Of a stretch of DNA of 55,792 bases, positions 9,611 through 19,042 are shown one piece after another (positions within the stretch are counted from its first letter, which is position 1; each line of letters opens with the position of its first letter). The translations under genes and the position numbers were made by a program. A model generated the notes under the pieces. The model was not told the origin of the DNA. It ran no database searches and was given only the letters and a program-made list of their open reading frames with translations. Location: assembly GCA_018401455.1 (NCBI GenBank), contig JAGYKU010000013.1, positions 1 to 55,792 of the forward strand, given 5' to 3'. Source of the stretch: Flavobacteriales bacterium. GTDB lineage: Bacteria > Bacteroidota > Bacteroidia > Flavobacteriales_D > Parvicellaceae.

Positions 9611-10219
9611 TTATTTAATTTTAGAAAATACATAAAACATTTCGCACGCAATTTCATAAGAACGATAATCGTACATCGATTTTTCTAATGGTGTATCGTC
9701 AAATTCTTTTGGATCATTGTACCTTACTGGGATTCTTTTGTCGCATCCTGCTACAAAAGGACAATTTTCATCTGCGTGTGCACAAGTCATTACAGCGGCA
9801 AAATTTTCTTTAGGATTCGCTTCATCATCATACAACTTCGAGAACATTTCCAAAGGTTTGGTTTCTGAATCAAAAGAAACATTGTAAATAGGATTCGTTA
9901 CTCCTTCGCTAGAAATTTTGAATCCAAATCTTTCTAAAGATGCCACCGCTCTCTCGTTGAAAGCGGTTATCTCTACCCCACCAGAATAACTTCCAATACT
10001 AATATTGTAATAACTTGCCGCTACATAGGCCCAGATTTGTGAAAATTGACTTCTTCTAGAGTTGTGGGTACAGATAAAATTCAATAAAATTTCTTGGTTG
10101 GAAACTTTTTTATTTTGCACGTAATCGATAAGCACTTGCAAATCTGTTTTCCTTTCATTAGAAATAGTTGCTTCCTTAATTTTGGAAATAACCTGCTCTA
10201 CTGTGTGATACATTTTCAT
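9611..10219 (-). CDS. arsC: Arsenate reductase-like low-molecular-weight protein-tyrosine-phosphatase
   Basis: A 202-residue protein of the low-molecular-weight phosphatase fold. The P-loop FICTHNSRRSQ has catalytic Cys50 and the CX5RS signature. The C-terminal segment CPFVAGCDKRIPVRYNDPKE supplies further cysteines and the acid Asp expected of the arsenate-reducing branch. With an ACR3 pump directly downstream, reduction of arsenate to arsenite is the likely job, although some annotation pipelines name these proteins simply protein-tyrosine-phosphatases. There are two possible starts (Met1 and Met3), and the difference is trivial. It is separated from the upstream DUF6428 gene by 221 bases containing palindromic repeats, so it may have its own transcript end or start. 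Confidence 0.88.
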   Translation of the reverse strand: MKMYHTVEQVISKIKEATISNERKTDLQVLIDYVQNKKVSNQEILLNFICTHNSRRSQFSQIWAYVAASYYNISIGSYSGGVEITAFNERAVASLERFGFKISSEGVTNPIYNVSFDSETKPLEMFSKLYDDEANPKENFAAVMTCAHADENCPFVAGCDKRIPVRYNDPKEFDDTPLEKSMYDYRSYEIACEMFYVFSKIK

Positions 10220-10296
10220 TTTTTATAATATTTTTAGAATGTCAAATTGAATAACCACTTTTTAAAAACAACTTAATTTAAATGACAGTTGAATTT

Positions 10297-10384
10297 AAAT
10301 TCCCCTATGGAATGGGAATTTTCTCCCGCAAATCTCGCAGATTTCCGATGATTTATTCTGCGGATATCTGCGGAATCTGCGGGA
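10297..10384. repeat. Two palindromes in the ars intergenic gap
   Basis: The gap between DUF6428 and the arsenate reductase gene holds two hairpins: AAATTCCC/GGGAATTT (10297-10304 and 10314-10321), and a larger element with arms TCCCGCA (10324-10330) and TGCGGGA (10378-10384) containing several internal CGCAGAT or ATCTGCGG words. The second shares its outer arms and inner word with the element at 91-140. This may be an RNA processing or attenuation point within the ars transcript, or a dispersed repeat; the sequence alone does not decide. Confidence 0.6.
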
Positions 10385-10440
10385 ATATTTTGTAATTTCG
10401 TTTTCTTGTGATTGGCGTTGAAATGAAGACATCTCCTATT

Positions 10441-10899
10441 TTAACAACACCCAGAACCAGGAGTACAACTATTTAAATTAGATAATGGTACTTTTAATTT
10501 TTCTTCTGGAATTCCGCATTTGTCTTTTGCCAAACAATCTGTCAATTTGGAGGTAAGCAAGAAATTGCCTCCTTCATATTCCAAACCATATTTCCCAATT
10601 GTTTCTCCTTGATATTCCACTTCTATTTCGGCATCTTCTATTTCCAAAACTTTTTCAGAAAGTTCGATAATGTTGACTAATTTCTCTGGATGCAATCTGT
10701 GATCATAGTCATTTGCTTCCCAAAGTTGGAAATTTACCACATTTTCATTTCTAACTGTTCCACCACAATCGATAAATCTTTTATTGATTTGACCTACTTC
10801 TGTCACGTGAAAATGATTCGGAACCATCGTTCCGTTTGGCAATTCAAAACCAATGGTAAGTTTTGATTTGAGTACTTCTTTAAATGCTGATAATTTCAT
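10441..10899 (-). CDS. DUF6428 family protein of ars operons
   Basis: A 152-residue cytoplasmic protein with no signal peptide. The motifs FELPNGTMVPNHFHVTEVGQ, FIDCGGTVRNENVVNFQLWE and DYDHRLHPEKLVNIIE match the DUF6428 family, which is regularly found between arsR and arsC in Bacteroidota. It ends in a cysteine-rich tail (NSCTPGSGCC), with a second cysteine pair at LTDCLAKDKCG, suggesting thiol chemistry with As(III). The biochemical role is not established, so metal binding or delivery is inference. It lies 30 bases downstream of arsR. Confidence 0.85.
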   Translation of the reverse strand: MKLSAFKEVLKSKLTIGFELPNGTMVPNHFHVTEVGQINKRFIDCGGTVRNENVVNFQLWEANDYDHRLHPEKLVNIIELSEKVLEIEDAEIEVEYQGETIGKYGLEYEGGNFLLTSKLTDCLAKDKCGIPEEKLKVPLSNLNSCTPGSGCC

Positions 10900-10929
10900 A
10901 TTTTATTTTTTTAAAGTTGATATTTTTAT

Positions 10930-11265
10930 TTAGCAACAATCTTCACCGTTGCACGCTATATTTTTGTCAAAAAATTGATTAAACATATTCTTAATTTCTA
11001 TCCATTTCTCAGGATTGATGCAGTAATTCATGGCAGTTCCTTCCACCGTTCCTTGAAGCACTCCAATATTTTTTAGTTCTTTCAAATGTTGGCTTATGGT
11101 GGCTTGAGCCAAACCTAATTCAGAAACCAAATCTGAATTGATACAAGCATTGGATTTAATAAGATGTTCCATAATGGCAATTCGAGCAGGATGGGCAAAG
11201 ACTTTGGCAATAGAAGCCATTTCGTTTTGTGATACTGTGAATAAATCTGTTTTGGTAATTCCCAT
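10930..11265 (-). CDS. arsR: ArsR/SmtB-family arsenic-responsive repressor
   Basis: A 111-residue winged-helix repressor. The recognition-helix region LVSELGLAQATISQHLKELK and wing GVLQGTVEGTAMNYCINPEK are typical. Candidate inducer-binding cysteines are Cys in SNACINSD just before the recognition helix and the C-terminal tail NIACNGEDCC. This arrangement differs from the E. coli ELCVCDL type but resembles other ArsR branches with C-terminal thiols. As the first gene of the ars unit it should repress its own transcription until As(III) binds. A 16-base imperfect palindrome just upstream (11284-11299) is the likely operator. Confidence 0.93.
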   Translation of the reverse strand: MGITKTDLFTVSQNEMASIAKVFAHPARIAIMEHLIKSNACINSDLVSELGLAQATISQHLKELKNIGVLQGTVEGTAMNYCINPEKWIEIKNMFNQFFDKNIACNGEDCC

Positions 11266-11283
11266 AATTTTTTAAATTATTAC

Positions 11284-11299
11284 ATTGCAATATTACGAT
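11284..11299. promoter_or_regulatory. Candidate ArsR operator
   Basis: ATTGCAATATTACGAT is symmetric at 12 of 16 positions around a central AATATT. This form is close to known ArsR/SmtB-family operators, which are AT-centred with G/C near the edges. It lies 19-34 bases upstream of the arsR start codon, where a bound dimer would block transcription. No footprint is known to me; the match is by eye. Confidence 0.5.
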
Positions 11300-11432
11300 A
11301 AATATAAATAGAAAGCAAATATTTAATTTAGATTTATCAAAAGTTAATAAAACTTTAAACTTTAATTCACTACTTAATAAGCACTTACATAGAAGATGAA
11401 AATTACTTTCAAAAAAAATACGTTTATCGCCT

Positions 11433-11461
11433 TGCAAAATCAAATAATGCCTGTATATTTG
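11433..11461 (+). promoter_or_regulatory. Candidate promoter of tRNA-Lys
   Basis: A TTG (11433-11435) followed after about 18 bases by TATATTTG (11454-11461), an exact Bacteroidota -7 box. The expected start would be near 11467-11468, some 17 bases before the mature tRNA 5' end at 11485. Confidence 0.6.
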
Positions 11462-11484
11462 CACCCGCATTGAAAAAAAGCAAT

Positions 11485-11557
11485 GATTCGTTAGCTCAGT
11501 CGGTAGAGCACAACACTTTTAATGTTGGGGTCCTGGGTTCGAGCCCCAGACGGATCA
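11485..11557 (+). tRNA. tRNA-Lys (anticodon TTT)
   Basis: Full cloverleaf: acceptor arms GATTCGT and ACGGATC pair at all seven positions (one G-U), D arm TAGCTCAGTCGGTAGAGC, anticodon stem CAACA/TGTTG around loop CTTTTAA giving TTT, and T arm with GGTTCGAGCC. CCA is not encoded. It has its own promoter-like sequence upstream and a hairpin terminator directly downstream, so it is a single-gene transcript. Confidence 0.96.
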
Positions 11558-11558
11558 C

Positions 11559-11593
11559 AAAAGCCTTGTCTTTAATTAGATAAGGCTTTTTTT
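11559..11593 (+). terminator. Intrinsic terminator after tRNA-Lys
   Basis: AAAAGCCTT (from 11559) pairs with AAGGCTTTT (to 11590) across a 14-base AT-rich loop and is followed by a T run. It lies two bases past the tRNA. The A-run before the stem makes it usable in the other direction too, for the response-regulator gene ending at 11607. Confidence 0.85.
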
Positions 11594-11606
11594 GTTTAAT
11601 ATAAAA

Positions 11607-12362
11607 TTAAAAATCAGAAGTAAAATTTTCTTTCATAAATAGTTTGAAACTATCTATTCTATTTCTAGCTAATGGCAACATTTGGCCATTCATTAGTTCT
11701 ACTTCAGAACCATTTTGGTTTGAAATTCTCTTTACAAAATGACAATTAATAATATATGAACGATGTATCCTAAAGAAAAAATGATGGGTTAAAAATTCAA
11801 AATCTTTTAAAGGTCTAGATACAACATGTTCTTCATTTTGTGCAACAATGATACTGTACATTGATGACGCTTGAATTAAAATAATTTGAGATTTATTCAA
11901 ATAGAATATTCCTTTTTTGGAGTTAATGCTTATTAAACCTTTCTTCAAATCTTCATTTTCTTCGATATTGGATTGAGATTGATTTTTGGTATTTTGAAGA
12001 TTCTGCAACCTATCCAAACATTCTTTTAATTCTGATGAATTAAGTGGTTTTAGCAAATAATCAAATGCTTTGATTCTTATAGCTTTGATGCTGTAATCAT
12101 TGTGAGCAGTAATAAATACAATTTCGAAATCTCTAGGGTATTCAAAAAAATCATTAATTTGAAGGCCAGTGTAATTGGGCATTTCAATGTCTAAGAAAAC
12201 AACATTTGGTTTTGTTTCTGTAATTATTTGGATTGCGTTAGGAAGATTATTTGCCTCGCCTACAATTTCTATTTGATCTGCATACCATTCAATTACTTTT
12301 TTAAAAAGAATCAAAGCATGAGGTTCGTCATCTACTATTACAGCCTTTAACTTATTATTCAT
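11607..12362 (-). CDS. LytTR-family response regulator
   Basis: A 251-residue two-component response regulator. The receiver domain (about 1-120) has the acidic pair VIVDDEPHA, the phospho-acceptor Asp in NVVFLDIEMPNYTG, the Thr of VFITAHNDYS and the Lys of FDYLLKPLN. The C-terminal LytTR DNA-binding domain (about 150-248) includes FFRIHRSYIINCHFVKRI. I place the start at the ATG at 12362, one base after the stop of the kinase gene; an upstream in-frame TTG (12380) lies inside the kinase gene and is less likely. Tight coupling to the kinase gene shows they are a cognate pair. Confidence 0.93.
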   Translation of the reverse strand: MNNKLKAVIVDDEPHALILFKKVIEWYADQIEIVGEANNLPNAIQIITETKPNVVFLDIEMPNYTGLQINDFFEYPRDFEIVFITAHNDYSIKAIRIKAFDYLLKPLNSSELKECLDRLQNLQNTKNQSQSNIEENEDLKKGLISINSKKGIFYLNKSQIILIQASSMYSIIVAQNEEHVVSRPLKDFEFLTHHFFFRIHRSYIINCHFVKRISNQNGSEVELMNGQMLPLARNRIDSFKLFMKENFTSDF

Positions 12363-12363
12363 C

Positions 12364-15201
12364 TTATATTTTATTGACAATTGAAATAATCACTTTAGTT
12401 CCATCATTAACATCTTCAATTTTTAAAGTAATCAACATTTTATTTTCATTATTAATCATTTCAATTCTTTCGTGAATGGCTTTAATTGCATAGGATTCAT
12501 GTTGATTTTGTCTATTTTTATTTAATTCTTTTGATTGCTCTCTTCCGATACCGTTATCTTCAATTTTAAAATTAAAATCCCCAGTTTTTCCAATGATTGA
12601 AACTTTTAATGTTCGTTGCTTTTTACTATGCATCAAACCATGTCTGATGGCATTTTCTATGAATGGCTGGGAAAGTAAAGAAGGGAATAATTGATGATTT
12701 ATATTCACTTTTTCATCCACATTTAATATAAAATCAAAATTTCCATCTGATCGGGATTGTTCTAGCGTGATATAGTCCTTCAAAAACGAAATTTCATCAG
12801 AAAGTGTAATAAATTCCTTAGTTGTAAACTTTAGAGATTGTCGAAGTAAAGAAGAAAAAGTGTTGAGATGTTCATAAGCACTTCTTGATTCTCCATTCAA
12901 TATTCTAGATTGAATGGCGCTTAAACTATTGAAAATAAAATGTGGATTCATTTGTGACCGAAGTGCTTTCAACTCTGACTGAATGGCTTTAGCTTTAAAT
13001 TTTGCAGTTTGAAGTGCTTTAAGGTTTTTTTGTTCTACTATTCTTATTCGCCATTTCAAAATAAATAAGATAGCGCCTACAGCGAAAATCATCATCATTA
13101 TTCTAAACCACCAAGTGGAATAAAAAGGAGGTTTAATGATTATGGGAATACTTAAAACATCAGAGGCTAAACCATCCTCGTTGTATCCTATTATTTCAAT
13201 TGTATATTTTCCGTATGGTAATCTTTCTAGTGTAAGATGAGCATTATTAAACGCTCTCCATTCCTTTTCTAAAGATGGAATCCTATAAAATAACTTATCA
13301 TTTCCCAAGGAGGAAATATTAGGTAGTATTTCTAACTTTAAGTCTAGTAAATTTTCTTCGAAATTGCTAATATATTGTTTGTTATTGAGTAAGTAAGTTC
13401 CGGTAATGCTGACTATTTTTAAAATTGGTTTATGAATGTTTGGCATTAATATATCTTCAAACATTTGGATCTTTTGATTTCCCACTGCAACCAATTTTCC
13501 TTGAAAGACTAATAACTTTCTAATGTCACTAATTGACAAACCTTTGGAAAAGTTAATTTCAATGATTTCTCCATCTGAATACTGGTATATTTTAGTACCA
13601 TCCGTTGCCCATATCTTCTTTTTACTTGCCGAAAGTGATTTTATTTTAAATCCTTCCAATTCAAACATTGGTTGAACTTGGTCATCGATAATCTCATAAA
13701 CTTTACCATCATTTGCAAACAAAATGCTACCTGAAGATTCAGTAAGGCCTTTAGCAAATAATATCTCTTTTGGAGATTCTCCAATAAAATCTTTATGTAA
13801 AAGCGACAAATGATTACCATTCATTTGATAAAGACCTTCAAGACTTTCTATTAAAAACCCATTTTGAAATGGTACAATGTGATTGAACCAAACTTTTAGA
13901 GAATGTACTATATAATTTCCAGCATTTTTTCCCACATGAACCCCTACTGAGGTTGCCATATACAAGGTATCATTTTTCACCAAAAGGTCTTTAACTGACC
14001 TTGATTTGTAGGATGATTTAATGTTATATCTAGCAATATCTAATTCGAACAAATTCAAACAATCTACATAGAGTGACTTATTTTTCTTGTCATAATACAA
14101 AGCCTGAACTTCTGACTTTACACCTAAATCTAATAATTTAACTAAAATCCCTTTTTCAGAAAAAAAAGCAACTCTTCCATCATATGAACCTGCTACAAGT
14201 AAAGAATCATTTATGGTAATGGCATTGGAAATATTGAATTTATTTTTTATAAAAAAATCGTCTTGAACTTGTTTTATATGCAAAGATGGAATCACTAAAA
14301 GTCCTTCTAATTGTGTGCCTACCCATAAATTCCCTTCAACATCTTCTGATATTGAAGTTATTTGTTTGTCTGTAAATGTTTTAGAAATTAATTTATAATT
14401 TTTATCATATAAATACAATCCTCCAAAAGTCCCTATGGCTAGAATAGAATCTTGAATTGTTGTTACACATGAAAACTTATCACTTGGTTGATAATCCTTT
14501 AATTGATGCTTTACTATTTCATTATTGCTATTGATATTCCAACAATTTCCAGTAGTGGTCCCCAGAATAAAAAATTGATTATTGAAGTGTGTACATATTG
14601 TTTTGGGTTCAAAATCTATTTTATAACTCTTAACTTTTGAACCATTATTTAAATTGTAAATAATAAGTTTTGAAGATCTAACTACAAGTAATTTATTCTT
14701 TAAAATTGTATAAGAATTAGAGTGTGAAGAGTCATTATCAAATTTAAATAAATCTTGTGTAATTAGTTTTTTCCCATTCCAAATCTTTAATACAGAATTA
14801 CTATTTACTTTAATTACAGAATTGTCTTCCAATTTAGAGTAATAACTAAAGAAATATTCTTTTTTAGAAAGTTTTTCTTGTCTATTTAACTGAATTCCCT
14901 CAGAAATATAACAATCATCATTAAATGACCTACATAAATACTTTCCATGTTCGAGTTCCACAATGTTTGAAAGAGAAATTTCTTTGTCACATTCAAAATG
15001 CTGAAAAGCAACACCATTAAATCTTGATAGCCCTTTTTCATGGCCAATGAACATGGATCCATCAGAAACTTGTTGAATATCGTAGATGGTATTGGAAGGC
15101 AAACCATCAGAAATATTTAGGTTGCGATAAGAAAACTCTAATTGTCCAAAAAATAGATTTGGCAAAAAAGTTAAAATCAATATATAAAAAACAGACTTCA
15201 T
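12364..15201 (-). CDS. LytS-like sensor histidine kinase with periplasmic beta-propeller sensor
   Basis: A 945-residue membrane kinase. A signal peptide (about 1-19) is followed by a long periplasmic two-component-regulator propeller (about 22-620; repeats such as GLPSNTIYDIQQVSDGSMFI, then SISEDVEGNLWVGTQLEGLL), a Y_Y_Y/Ig-like domain (about 630-690, LERLPYGKYTIEIIGYNEDG), one membrane helix (about 695-715), a short coiled coil, the His_kinase domain with phospho-acceptor His754 in SQMNPHFIFNSLSAIQSR, and a HATPase domain (N-box FIENAIRHGL, G-box EDNGIGRE). It is divergent from the large T9SS protein at 15.4 kb. The signal sensed is unknown. The partner regulator starts one base after its stop. 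Confidence 0.93.
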   Translation of the reverse strand: MKSVFYILILTFLPNLFFGQLEFSYRNLNISDGLPSNTIYDIQQVSDGSMFIGHEKGLSRFNGVAFQHFECDKEISLSNIVELEHGKYLCRSFNDDCYISEGIQLNRQEKLSKKEYFFSYYSKLEDNSVIKVNSNSVLKIWNGKKLITQDLFKFDNDSSHSNSYTILKNKLLVVRSSKLIIYNLNNGSKVKSYKIDFEPKTICTHFNNQFFILGTTTGNCWNINSNNEIVKHQLKDYQPSDKFSCVTTIQDSILAIGTFGGLYLYDKNYKLISKTFTDKQITSISEDVEGNLWVGTQLEGLLVIPSLHIKQVQDDFFIKNKFNISNAITINDSLLVAGSYDGRVAFFSEKGILVKLLDLGVKSEVQALYYDKKNKSLYVDCLNLFELDIARYNIKSSYKSRSVKDLLVKNDTLYMATSVGVHVGKNAGNYIVHSLKVWFNHIVPFQNGFLIESLEGLYQMNGNHLSLLHKDFIGESPKEILFAKGLTESSGSILFANDGKVYEIIDDQVQPMFELEGFKIKSLSASKKKIWATDGTKIYQYSDGEIIEINFSKGLSISDIRKLLVFQGKLVAVGNQKIQMFEDILMPNIHKPILKIVSITGTYLLNNKQYISNFEENLLDLKLEILPNISSLGNDKLFYRIPSLEKEWRAFNNAHLTLERLPYGKYTIEIIGYNEDGLASDVLSIPIIIKPPFYSTWWFRIMMMIFAVGAILFILKWRIRIVEQKNLKALQTAKFKAKAIQSELKALRSQMNPHFIFNSLSAIQSRILNGESRSAYEHLNTFSSLLRQSLKFTTKEFITLSDEISFLKDYITLEQSRSDGNFDFILNVDEKVNINHQLFPSLLSQPFIENAIRHGLMHSKKQRTLKVSIIGKTGDFNFKIEDNGIGREQSKELNKNRQNQHESYAIKAIHERIEMINNENKMLITLKIEDVNDGTKVIISIVNKI

Positions 15202-15370
15202 TTATTTTAACAAATGTAAGTCATTTTTTTATGCAAGAGTTGTCGTTTAGAAGTTTAAATCTACTCATTAGAAGAAATGAATTACCCTTTAGAAAATTAG
15301 AGAAATTAATTTCTGAACTTAATCTACATTCGTTAAAAATTTGACTTTAACAAAAAAAATAATATTTATT

Positions 15371-18300
15371 ATGAAATCATTTATTTATTCAATTTTAATT
15401 CTTTTCGCCTCTATTTCTTTTTTACATGGGCAAGTTCCATCATTTGATTGGGCTAAACATATTGGTGGTATGGGCACAGACTATGGTTATGCTTCAACTA
15501 TGGATGCTGCAGGAAATATCTATGTAACGGGGTCATTTCAAGGAACAGCAACATTTGGAAGTGGATTCTCACTTACTTCTTTTGGTGCAGAGGATTGCTT
15601 TGTTGCAAAATATGATATCACTGGCGCTTTCAATGGGTAAAGCAAATACAATCAATGGTACTGATTTATTTAGTGATATTGAACTAGATGCTGCAGGAAA
15701 CATTTATATAGCAGGTCGTCATGGAGCAAGTGATGTAGATTTTGACCCTAGTATTGGAGGAACATCAGGAACTACTTTTAGAGGAGCGCTAGATGCATTC
15801 TTACTTAAATTAGATAATTCAGGAAATTTTGTTTGGGTTCAAACTTTTGGAGGATCGAAATGATTTTGCTACTTCTGTTAATATTGCTTCAAATGGAGAT
15901 ATTTATCTTACTGGTTGTTTTCAATACAGCCTACTTTCCTGCGACACAATCTGTTATTACTAAAACTTCAAACGGTGGTTGGGATATTTTTATATGAAAC
16001 TTAATAGTTCTGGAAACATTATTTGGAATCAAACAATTGGAGGAATCGGTCACGACATCGTAAACACTTCAGTTTTTACAGGTGACAGAGTTATTTTGGG
16101 CGGCTATATCAACAACACTGTTGATTTTAATCAGGTCAGGAAACGCAATTGATGGAAATAATTCTATACAAGGTTTTTGGCTGCTTATTCATTTATTGAT
16201 GGGTCTTACTTGTGGCATAATCAATTTGGAGATAATGCTAATGATGTTGTACAAATCTTTATCATGACAATGATAATATCATCTATGCGACTGGATATTA
16301 TACACATAGTGCTGAATTTGGGTCTACAACTCTTAGTTCTGCGTTTGGTAAACCTCAAACTTTGTAACCAGTTATAATGCAACAGGTGGAATTGCTTGGC
16401 AAAACATTTCTTAGGAAGTTCGGATAATAGAGGAGAAAGTATTACAAGAGATTCTCAAAACAACTTATATATTTGTGGAAGTAATGCCGCTGGTAATGCA
16501 GATTTTGATCCAGGTTCTGGTACAACTACACTTTCGGCAGCAGGTAACACAGAACCTTATATTGCTAGTCTAGATGAATTTGGAAACTTTCGATGGGCAA
16601 CTGAATTAGATGGTAGCAATTCTAATGCTAATGGAACTGCTAGAAGTATTCATGCTTATGATGCTTTGGAAATATAGTTATCACAGGAGATTTTGCTTTC
16701 CAATTTGATTTTGATCGGAGCCTCAAATGCTTATCCACTTACCTCAGTTGGCAATTCAAGAGATGTATTTATACAAAAATGGGGTGTTTACAAACAACAC
16801 CTAGTATTCCTACCATTACACCAAGCGGACCTACTAATTCTGTGATGGAAGTGCTGTTTCCTTATCTGCGACCTTTTACTGGAGCAACTTACGATTGGTA
16901 TAGAAACGGAGTATTATTAGTAGCGAATTCTAACAATGTTTATAACGCATCTACTTCTGAAACTATACAGTTTTAGCAAAAAATTGTGGTGGTTCATCTT
17001 CACAATCTACTCCTATTTCAGTTACAGTAAATACTTTAGATGGGTTACTATCGACTCAAGTGTATGTGGAAATTCATTTATTTACAACGGAACAACCTAC
17101 ACTAGTTCAGGTACTTATACTTAAATCTTATAAATCAAAACAATTGTGATAGTGTTATTACATAATTTAAGTTTAGGTGCAGCTCCAGTTGAACAAACAT
17201 GGACTGCCAACCAAACCACATTTGTGGTCAGGTAATATTGAAATAAGTTCTACAAATTCTCAAGACGACCTATATTACACTTCTTTACAATGGATTTACC
17301 AACTCAAACCCAGTAATGGGTATGAACGACTCTGTTGTAAGTTTTAATGAAACTCCAAATACCGGAATATATTCCGTTGAAGCGTCTCATTATGGTAATG
17401 CCATTCAATTTGACAGTATAAATGATTATGCTATTTTAGGAACAGGTCAATTGCCTACTAATCTAAATTATCACAGAGCATACCATGGAAGGCAGGGTCA
17501 AACACCTAACCTACCTGGAACACCCACTTTCCAATTTCCTTTATTCTTTATTGGTAACTTTACCAGATCGGGAATTGAAGTATATATACAGGTGGAACTG
17601 GAAGATTAATTACCCTTCACAATAGAGGATACTCAGGTGTTTCTCCACATTATAAAGAATTCCCATCACCGGCAGTTAATCAATGGTTTCATATAGCCGT
17701 AACTTATGATGCTGGAAATATTAAATTATATTACGATGGTGTGAACAAACTCCTTTAAATATTGTAAATGGCTCCGGTCCAACTCCAATGACTGAAGCAG
17801 CAAATAATATCGTATTAGGTACCATAACTTCAAGTGCTTTAATGTAACCAACAAATATTTTCCCGGTTCTATGGATGAATTTAGAGTATGGAACTATGCT
17901 CTGAACGCCACTGAAATAAACAACAGTGAATGCTTGTGTTCCTGTTTCTACGCCTGGATTAACAAATTATTTGAGTTTCAATCATCCAAACGGATACATA
18001 AATCTTTTGGACAAGAAAAATCCTTCCAGCCCTTTTCAAATTTTAAACAATACTAATCCTACTTTTGTTACTGGCAGAACAAACTGTGCTTATTGTACTA
18101 GTGAACAAGCGCAGACTTTCAATGTCTCCTATAGCCCTTCAGGAGTACATTTTCTTCAATATCTCCATCTACTTGTAACGGAACATATACAGCGCCTGAT
18201 GGACAAATTTATACTCAAAGTGGCTCTTATACAGCAACAATTCCAAACTCAACAGGATGTGATAGTATAATATCAATACAACTGCAAATAGGAAATAATA

Positions 18301-19033
18301 CCTCATCCACAATTTCACCTTTATTCTGTAATACCTACACTGCACCTGATGGTCAGATATACACAAGTCAGGTACTTACACAGCAATTATTCCAAACAAT
18401 GTTGGATGTGACAGTACAATTACAATAAATCTTAGCAGTGGAACACCCAGCAGTTCTTCAATCTCAGAGTTTTCTTGTGGCATGTATACAGGCTCTGATG
18501 GAAACACTTATGGTTCAAGTGGTACTTACACTGCTGTTATCCCAAACACTTCTGGTTGTGATAGCACCATAACAATAAATTTAACGATTCCTGTTATCAA
18601 TGCAAATATTATTCAAACTGGTGAAACTTTAACTGCAGAACTTTCAGGACATCATATCAGTGGGTTACTTGTCCTGGTTTCAAAACATTACTGGTGCGAC
18701 AAATCAATCATACACTGCAACCAGTAATGGTAGTTATGCTCTATTGATAACTGATCGAGGATGTACAAGTTCATCAATTTGTATTTCTGTCACAAGCACT
18801 TCAGTAGATGAATTAAATAAAGATGGAATGGTTATTTATCCAAATCCTAGCAATTCTAATTTTGGATTGTTATTCCTAAAATTCAAAACAATAAACATTT
18901 ATAATGTGACTGGACAATTAGTTATGACATTAAATGGTCAATTTAATTATCAAATTGATGTTTCAGAATGGATAATGGCATCTATTTCATTCAAACTGAA
19001 AATGGAGCAACTCAAAAATTTATAAAACAATAA
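15371..19033 (+). pseudogene. Large secreted SBBP-repeat / LamG / T9SS sorting-domain protein, with many frameshifts
   Basis: Read across frames this is one gene: signal peptide (MKSFIYSILILFASISFLHG), SBBP beta-propeller repeats with recurring DAAGNIYVTGSF-type motifs (15.45-16.77 kb), an Ig-like segment (16.8-17.0 kb), a LamG/concanavalin-like domain (17.3-17.9 kb), at least three repeats of the YTAPDGQIYT...GTYT...GCDSTITINL kind (18.14-18.59 kb), and a T9SS sorting domain (18.8-19.03 kb). At least ten frame changes occur, but the protein remains sensible between them. Those I checked (for example GAF-QWVKQ-NTING near 15630-15650) are cured by lengthening a T or A run by one. That favours sequence error over true decay, though a real pseudogene is possible. 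An adhesin-like surface role is inferred from the architecture. Confidence 0.75.
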
Positions 19034-19042
19034 TCCTAAACT

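Noticed and set aside
12363-12380. TTG-initiated extension of the LytTR response regulator
   Set aside because: It overlaps the kinase 3' end; the ATG one base after the kinase stop gives the normal receiver-domain start.
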